Assembly (NCBI GenBank): GCA_963925035.1
Contig: CAWUSK010000006.1
Coordinates: 1-64,000, forward strand
Source: UBA4466 sp963925035
GTDB taxonomy: Bacteria; Bacteroidota; Bacteroidia; Flavobacteriales_D; Crocinitomicaceae
DNA: 64,000 nucleotides
Direction of reading: 5' to 3'
In this document: piece after piece, positions 59,729-64,000 of the stretch
How the letters are laid out: each line of letters opens with the position of its first letter
Position numbering within the stretch: the first letter of the stretch is position 1
The notes under the pieces: model-generated
The model's database searches: none
The model's input: only the letters and a program-made list of their open reading frames with translations
What the model was told of the DNA's origin: nothing
Translations under genes and position numbers: made by a program

Positions 59729-61297
59729 TCAAGAACTACAAGACAGCATTGAACAACCTACTTTATCGTTTGCCCAATCGGGACGTTTAGCAAACCATTT
59801 TTGCATTTCAAGTTGTTCATCGTATGGTTTTTTTAGCATTTGGTATAATTCATCAAAAACTGAATAATCACCTTTATCAGCTGCATCTATCGCCAATTGA
59901 GCCATGTAATTTCGCAATACATATTTTGGATTGATAACCTGCATTCTTACGATTCTTTCGGTAGAAGGAATTCCCTCAAGCACAATACGCTCAGCATAGT
60001 TGCTCAACCATTTCTTCCACTCCTCTATTTTAGAGCCAATTTCATTGTTCGATAAATAGGAATCCTTTGCAATTTGAACAGTGAATTCAGTTGGGTTTTC
60101 CGCATCAAGTTGGCTTAAATTTCGAAAAAACAAAGTCATATCAACCTCTGACTTGGTTAATAAGACTTGTAAATCGTTTATCAACTTTTTATCACCATCT
60201 TTTACTGTGAAAACACCAATTTTAGACAACATCATACTTAAATACTCGTCTCGAAAACCGTCTTGATACTCTTTCAGAATTGCCTCCAATGGTGCAGCTA
60301 CATCAATCAATGGATAAATTGCATTTGCTAAACGCGTTAAATTCCACATGCCAATAGAAGGCTGATTTCCAAAACGATATCTTCTGTTTTCTGCATCTGT
60401 CGTGTTCGGTGTCCAATCAGGATTGTAGTCTTCTAACCAACCGTATGGCCCGTAATCTATCGTTAAACCAAGAATAGAAAGATTGTCCGTATTCATTACG
60501 CCATGCACAAACCCAACACGTTGCCAATCAAGAATCATTTGTTTTGTCGCATGAACCACTTCCTTGAAAAAAGTCAAATACGTTTCTTTTGAAGGAGAAC
60601 CTAGGTGCGCATAAAAATGATTAATCGTGTAATCAATCAGTTCTTTTAATGTTTTATGGTCTCCTCTTGATGCTAATATTTCAAAATTTCCGAAGCGAAT
60701 AAACGATGGTGCAACGCGACAAACAATAGCGCCTTTTTCTTCAGCTGGATTCCCATTGTACAAAACATCTCGTACTACCGAATCACCAGAAAGAGACAAG
60801 GACAAAGCTCTCGTGGTTGCAACTCCAAGATGAAACATCGCCTCACTGCACAAATATTCACGAATCGACGAACGCAACACAGCAAATCCATCTGCCCCGC
60901 GAGAATATGGCGTCTGCCCTACTCCTTTCAATTGTAAAACCCATAGTTTAGAATTCACTTCAACTTCAGCAATGTTAATCGCTCTTCCATCCCCTAGCTG
61001 TCCTGCCCAATTTCCGAACTGATGTCCTCCATAACACATTGCATATGGTTTGAAATTTGGAAAAGATTTATTACCTGTGACTATCTCTAAAAATTCTTTT
61101 GAATCAACGTTTGTTATTTCCAATTCTTTCACCATCTCAGGTGATGCGTGAATTAAAGAGGGATTTGAAGTTTTAGTCGGCTCAACATATGAAAAACATG
61201 CATTCTCAACTTGCCTTCTTTCAGAACCTTCAATTGGGTCCGCAGGAAGTTCGCTACTAAAAGAATTCTTGATTTTAAGTTCTGATATTTTTGACAT
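59729..61297 (-). CDS. selO: Protein adenylyltransferase SelO (YdiU family)
   Basis: 522 residues, family length 480-550. Pseudokinase markers: FGNWAGQLGDGRAINIAEV and QLKGVGQTPYSRGADGFAVL (about 130), HGVMNTDNLSILGLTIDYGP (about 265) and RYRFGNQPSIGMWNLTRLA (about 310). The protein ends GCSMLSCSS: Cys occupies the place of selenocysteine in animal SelO, third from the end. SelO transfers AMP from ATP to Ser, Thr or Tyr of target proteins and helps against oxidative stress. proC starts the pair; the ATG of selO follows its stop directly. Confidence 0.94.
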   Translation of the reverse strand: MSKISELKIKNSFSSELPADPIEGSERRQVENACFSYVEPTKTSNPSLIHASPEMVKELEITNVDSKEFLEIVTGNKSFPNFKPYAMCYGGHQFGNWAGQLGDGRAINIAEVEVNSKLWVLQLKGVGQTPYSRGADGFAVLRSSIREYLCSEAMFHLGVATTRALSLSLSGDSVVRDVLYNGNPAEEKGAIVCRVAPSFIRFGNFEILASRGDHKTLKELIDYTINHFYAHLGSPSKETYLTFFKEVVHATKQMILDWQRVGFVHGVMNTDNLSILGLTIDYGPYGWLEDYNPDWTPNTTDAENRRYRFGNQPSIGMWNLTRLANAIYPLIDVAAPLEAILKEYQDGFRDEYLSMMLSKIGVFTVKDGDKKLINDLQVLLTKSEVDMTLFFRNLSQLDAENPTEFTVQIAKDSYLSNNEIGSKIEEWKKWLSNYAERIVLEGIPSTERIVRMQVINPKYVLRNYMAQLAIDAADKGDYSVFDELYQMLKKPYDEQLEMQKWFAKRPDWANDKVGCSMLSCSS

Positions 61298-62089
61298 TTA
61301 CTTTTCGATTTTATCAAATGAGGCTACCAAGCCTTTAATCAATGAAGAACTGAATCCGTTGTGTTCCATTTCATTCAAACCAACAATTGTACAACCTTTT
61401 GGTGTGGTAACCTTATCAATTTCGTATTCTGGATGTTGTTTGTTTTCTATCAGTAACTCAGAAGCTCCTTTCACAGTTTGTGCAACAATAGTACTTGCCG
61501 TTTTCGCATCAAAACCAATTTGAATTCCACCTTGTATCATGGCACGAATGAAACGCAAAACATAGGCAATCCCGCAGGCACCAAGCACTGTAGCGGACTC
61601 CATCAAACTTTCGTCAATGTATATCGTTTTTCCGATAGCGTCGAAAATGGATATCACTTCTTCTTTCTTAACTTCATTCTTTTCATCGGTGCAAATGCAT
61701 GTCATAGATTCGCTTACACCTGCTCCAGTATTCGGCATAGCTCGGAAAACAGAAGCTTTTTCTCCAATTACTGAGCGGATTTCATCAATCGTAATTCCGG
61801 TAGCTAAAGAAACGATGGAGTGATTTTTAGTAATTTCATCCTTTAACTCGCCTAATACTTCTAAAATATTGAAAGGCTTCAATGCAACGATAATTATTTC
61901 CGATGCACGAATCGCTTTTGCGTTATCAGATGAAACAGTAACATTGGGAGAATTGATTTGAGATAAATCAGTAACATTTCTTTTCGTAGCAAAAATAGAT
62001 CTGCTTTTAAACGATTCATGATTCATTAACCCATTAAGAATTGACATTCCTAAATTTCCACACCCAATTATTGCAATTTTCCCGTTCAT
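61298..62089 (-). CDS. proC: Pyrroline-5-carboxylate reductase
   Basis: 263 residues. NAD(P)-binding Rossmann motif at the N-terminus: KIAIIGCGNLGMSILNGLMN. The active-site region FRAMPNTGAGVSESMTCI (about 116) and the C-terminal helical domain with GACGIAYVLRFIRAMIQGG are standard. It reduces pyrroline-5-carboxylate to proline as the last step of synthesis. It is co-transcribed with selO, an association with no obvious pathway link. Confidence 0.92.
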   Translation of the reverse strand: MNGKIAIIGCGNLGMSILNGLMNHESFKSRSIFATKRNVTDLSQINSPNVTVSSDNAKAIRASEIIIVALKPFNILEVLGELKDEITKNHSIVSLATGITIDEIRSVIGEKASVFRAMPNTGAGVSESMTCICTDEKNEVKKEEVISIFDAIGKTIYIDESLMESATVLGACGIAYVLRFIRAMIQGGIQIGFDAKTASTIVAQTVKGASELLIENKQHPEYEIDKVTTPKGCTIVGLNEMEHNGFSSSLIKGLVASFDKIEK

Positions 62090-62143
62090 TTTGATTAAAT
62101 AAAGAATTGAGCAACAAAGGTCTAAATTAATTCCTAATTCTAT

Positions 62144-63508
62144 CTAATCTTGAACGGTAGATTCAATAAGATTTGCGCTTCCGAACGAATATGGCAAACG
62201 TTCCATGTACAAATACTTCTTTTGGGGCGATTCGAAAGGGCGATAAATGTAATATACGAAGTTATTGTGAATGGCTATTTTTTCTACAAAACGGTATTCC
62301 AACTTCACTTGCTCGGTAATTTCGCCTGTTTTTGTGTCAATTCGACCAAGGTATGAAAATCCAGCGCGATCGAACAAAGCATAAATCTCACCGGTTTGAC
62401 TGTCTTGAATCAATTCGCTTTCCCACCCTGTTTTTCGTTTATCATAATGGTGATAAATTGAAACGCTGTCCAAAGGTTCGCCTAAATCATCGTAAGTCCT
62501 CAATTTGTCTTTGTAATAGTCGAATACAAAAAGTGAATCGTTTCGGTGAAATAATGGCGCGTAAAGTTCTTTGTAATAAGGCGATTGTGTAAAATAATTG
62601 GCACCGACATAAATTTCCGCATCAATTCCCGTTTGAAGCTCTAAGTTTTTAGCCCATAATTTAGTCCGCACATCCACCCACTTGTATTCAGAACGGTACA
62701 ATTCCAACATTAAATCATCCTTTATCTCCAAAATTTTTGTGTACGAAGAATCGATTTGGTCATAAGTAAAATAATCGAATGCCGGATAATCTTTGTTGAA
62801 ATTGGAGAAGTACAATTTTGTTTTGTTCGTGTCTAAAATTGGCGCTAAATACTTCATGAAATATGCTTTATCAATTGTACTCAAGGAAATATCATTATTA
62901 TTCAATATTACTCCGTACACGTTTTTATCACAGACGATATGAGGGTTCTTTCTATAATCTAACACTAATTCTTCAGCGACATCTGGAACAGAAAATCGTC
63001 TTTTCATATTTATCCCGTCGTAAACGACTAGTTCGTTACCTTTACTCAACCGTTTTGTATAAGTCAAGAGTAGCATTTCACCAGATTTGAGCACTTCAAA
63101 ATCTGCAACAGACAGCTGATTCGATTTAAAGTAAACCGTTGGGAATCCTGGAGCTGCAACCACTATTTCATCTTGATTCTGCACTCGAATAAATTCCATT
63201 TGAAACTGATATGTAATTGTATCTTGAATATTCGTTGTTGAAACTTTACGTTTCGCAGTAATCTCATTAAATTTAAAGTGTGTTGCATTAAAACTGAACG
63301 ATTGTCCAACCTTGGCATTGAAATATACTTTCCCTATTCTATTCGAAGAAAGTTCCATTTTTATCGTATCTATTTCCATTTGGACATTCACATTCTGAAT
63401 TCCCACTCCGTCTTGTTTATCATTCAATTGAATACAAACAACCACAGAATCTTGTCCAAGTAGAGTAATTGAGAAACAAAGCGATAAGAAAAGGAATATG
63501 ACTTTCAT
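62144..63508 (-). CDS. Exported protein of unknown function
   Basis: 454 residues from the ATG at 63508 (MKVIFLFLSLCFSITLLGQD), a signal peptide; an ATG 33 bases upstream is less likely. Residues about 25-110 look like a carboxypeptidase-regulatory-like beta-sandwich (VGIQNVNVQMEIDTIKMELS). The rest is beta-rich with repeats of about 45-60 residues containing short aromatic and Asp turns (DYPAFDYFTYDQID, LFVFDYYKDKLRTYDDLGEP), which resemble blades of a beta-propeller. No enzyme motif seen. It may bind a polysaccharide or protein at the cell surface. Its neighbours give no clue. Confidence 0.75.
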   Translation of the reverse strand: MKVIFLFLSLCFSITLLGQDSVVVCIQLNDKQDGVGIQNVNVQMEIDTIKMELSSNRIGKVYFNAKVGQSFSFNATHFKFNEITAKRKVSTTNIQDTITYQFQMEFIRVQNQDEIVVAAPGFPTVYFKSNQLSVADFEVLKSGEMLLLTYTKRLSKGNELVVYDGINMKRRFSVPDVAEELVLDYRKNPHIVCDKNVYGVILNNNDISLSTIDKAYFMKYLAPILDTNKTKLYFSNFNKDYPAFDYFTYDQIDSSYTKILEIKDDLMLELYRSEYKWVDVRTKLWAKNLELQTGIDAEIYVGANYFTQSPYYKELYAPLFHRNDSLFVFDYYKDKLRTYDDLGEPLDSVSIYHHYDKRKTGWESELIQDSQTGEIYALFDRAGFSYLGRIDTKTGEITEQVKLEYRFVEKIAIHNNFVYYIYRPFESPQKKYLYMERLPYSFGSANLIESTVQD

Positions 63509-63541
63509 ACTATATAGATGCACTAAACTAAAAATTTCCAT

Positions 63542-63574
63542 AAAAAAAACGCTCGAATAAAAATCCGAGCGTTT
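63542..63574 (-). terminator. Intrinsic terminator of mdh
   Basis: Nine-base stem AAACGCTCG (63547-63555) and CGAGCGTTT (63566-63574), 10-base loop, eight T residues on the minus strand. It ends mdh before the unknown exported gene. Confidence 0.88.
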
Positions 63575-63595
63575 AATATAAAGTTAAAACGAAAC

Positions 63596-64000
63596 TTACG
63601 CGTTCACATTCATGTTATCTAAAACAGTCATTACGTTTTTAACGGCTTCAGCAGACTCAGTCAATAAAGCTTTCTCGGCATCGTTTAAATCTAATTCAAT
63701 AATTCTTTCTATTCCGTTTTTACCTAAAACAACAGGAACTCCTAAGAAAATATTTTTCATTCCGTATTCACCGTCTAACATTGCGCAAACTGGGAATACA
63801 CGTTTTTGGTCACGAACAATTGCTTCTACCATTTGAGCAGCAGCAGCACCTGGAGCATACCAAGCTGAGGTTCCTAACAATTTAACAATTTCACCACCAC
63901 CGAATTTTGTTCTTTCGATGATTTCGTTTAATTTTTCTTCAGAAATTAATTCAGTAACTGGAATACCAGCAACAGTTGTATAACGTGGAAGTGGAACCAT
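63596..64000 (-). CDS. mdh: Malate dehydrogenase, C-terminal part
   Basis: The last 134 codons of a gene whose start lies beyond the right edge; the ATG at the edge is internal. MVPLPRYTTVAGIPVTELIS and GTSAWYAPGAAAAQMVEAIV match the C-terminal substrate domain of LDH-like malate dehydrogenase, and VFPVCAMLDGEYGMKNIFLG follows. It oxidises malate to oxaloacetate with NAD in the TCA cycle. The Asp-His pair and Arg loop of the active site are mostly outside the window. Confidence 0.93.
   Translation of the reverse strand: MVPLPRYTTVAGIPVTELISEEKLNEIIERTKFGGGEIVKLLGTSAWYAPGAAAAQMVEAIVRDQKRVFPVCAMLDGEYGMKNIFLGVPVVLGKNGIERIIELDLNDAEKALLTESAEAVKNVMTVLDNMNVNA

Noticed and set aside
1..64000. CRISPR array, insertion sequence, prophage or rRNA
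   Set aside because: No regularly spaced repeat, transposase or integrase motif or rRNA text was found on reading.

Overview
The window is chromosomal DNA of an AT-rich member of the Bacteroidota, most likely order Flavobacteriales (a Crocinitomicaceae/Fluviicola-like lineage is a guess, not shown). Support: BshA, the nine-residue-class putative porin, DUF4834, a fused SpmA/SpmB protein, a YfhO family giant membrane protein, an outer-membrane beta-barrel/TonB-type receptor with a carboxypeptidase-regulatory N-terminus, the proS / tRNA-Glu / rpsT block, and many promoter boxes of the Bacteroidota type (TAnnTTTG, sometimes with an upstream TTTG or TTG). Genes are densely packed, often with 1-8 base overlaps. 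No insertion sequence, prophage, CRISPR array or rRNA operon was seen.

Layout. 1-1.6 kb: MarR regulator, OsmC protein and the start of a TonB-type receptor, translationally coupled on the minus strand. 1.7-7 kb: an FkbM methyltransferase, BshA (bacillithiol) and a GH3 glycosidase fused to a serine hydrolase. 7-13.2 kb: a plus-strand operon of a small membrane protein, MutL, two rhomboid proteases, an EEP-family hydrolase, a TsaC/Sua5 enzyme and a stand-alone glutaminase. 13.3-17.6 kb: SpmAB-type membrane protein and a small partner, meeting a minus-strand group of Smr protein, M50 protease and HemB. 17.6-22 kb: a lipoprotein, a small exported protein and a large TerB-like/ABCG transporter. 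22-29 kb: FabG, porin, RpsT, one intact and one degenerate tRNA-Glu, an unknown protein, ProS and a helical-repeat protein. 29-37 kb: cell-wall hydrolases (glucosaminidase-LysM, NlpC/P60), ClpB, an S41 protease and a DUF1573 lipoprotein. 37-41.6 kb: a surface polysaccharide group (flippase, glycosyltransferase-like protein, two FkbM methyltransferases). 41.9-48.1 kb: YfhO protein, DUF4834 protein and CarB without its C-terminal regulatory domain. 48.3-53.2 kb: a catalytically dead rhomboid with TPRs, a phosphoribosyltransferase, MurQ and ClpC. 53.4-59.3 kb: GyrA, a TPR protein and ribosomal protein S1. 59.4-64 kb: a frameshifted gene remnant, SelO, ProC, an unknown secreted protein and the end of malate dehydrogenase.

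How they work together: much of the window is envelope biology (peptidoglycan turnover and muropeptide recycling by the GH3 protein, glucosaminidase, NlpC/P60 and MurQ; surface glycan synthesis; membrane proteolysis by rhomboid, M50 and S41 enzymes) mixed with housekeeping (translation, replication, proteostasis, pyrimidine, proline, haem and fatty acid synthesis) and redox protection (BshA, OsmC, SelO). The best candidates for undescribed biology are the lipoprotein/exported protein/TerB-ABCG cassette at 17.6-22 kb, the TsaC-glutaminase pair, the pseudo-rhomboid, the decayed second tRNA-Glu and the remnant between rpsA and selO.
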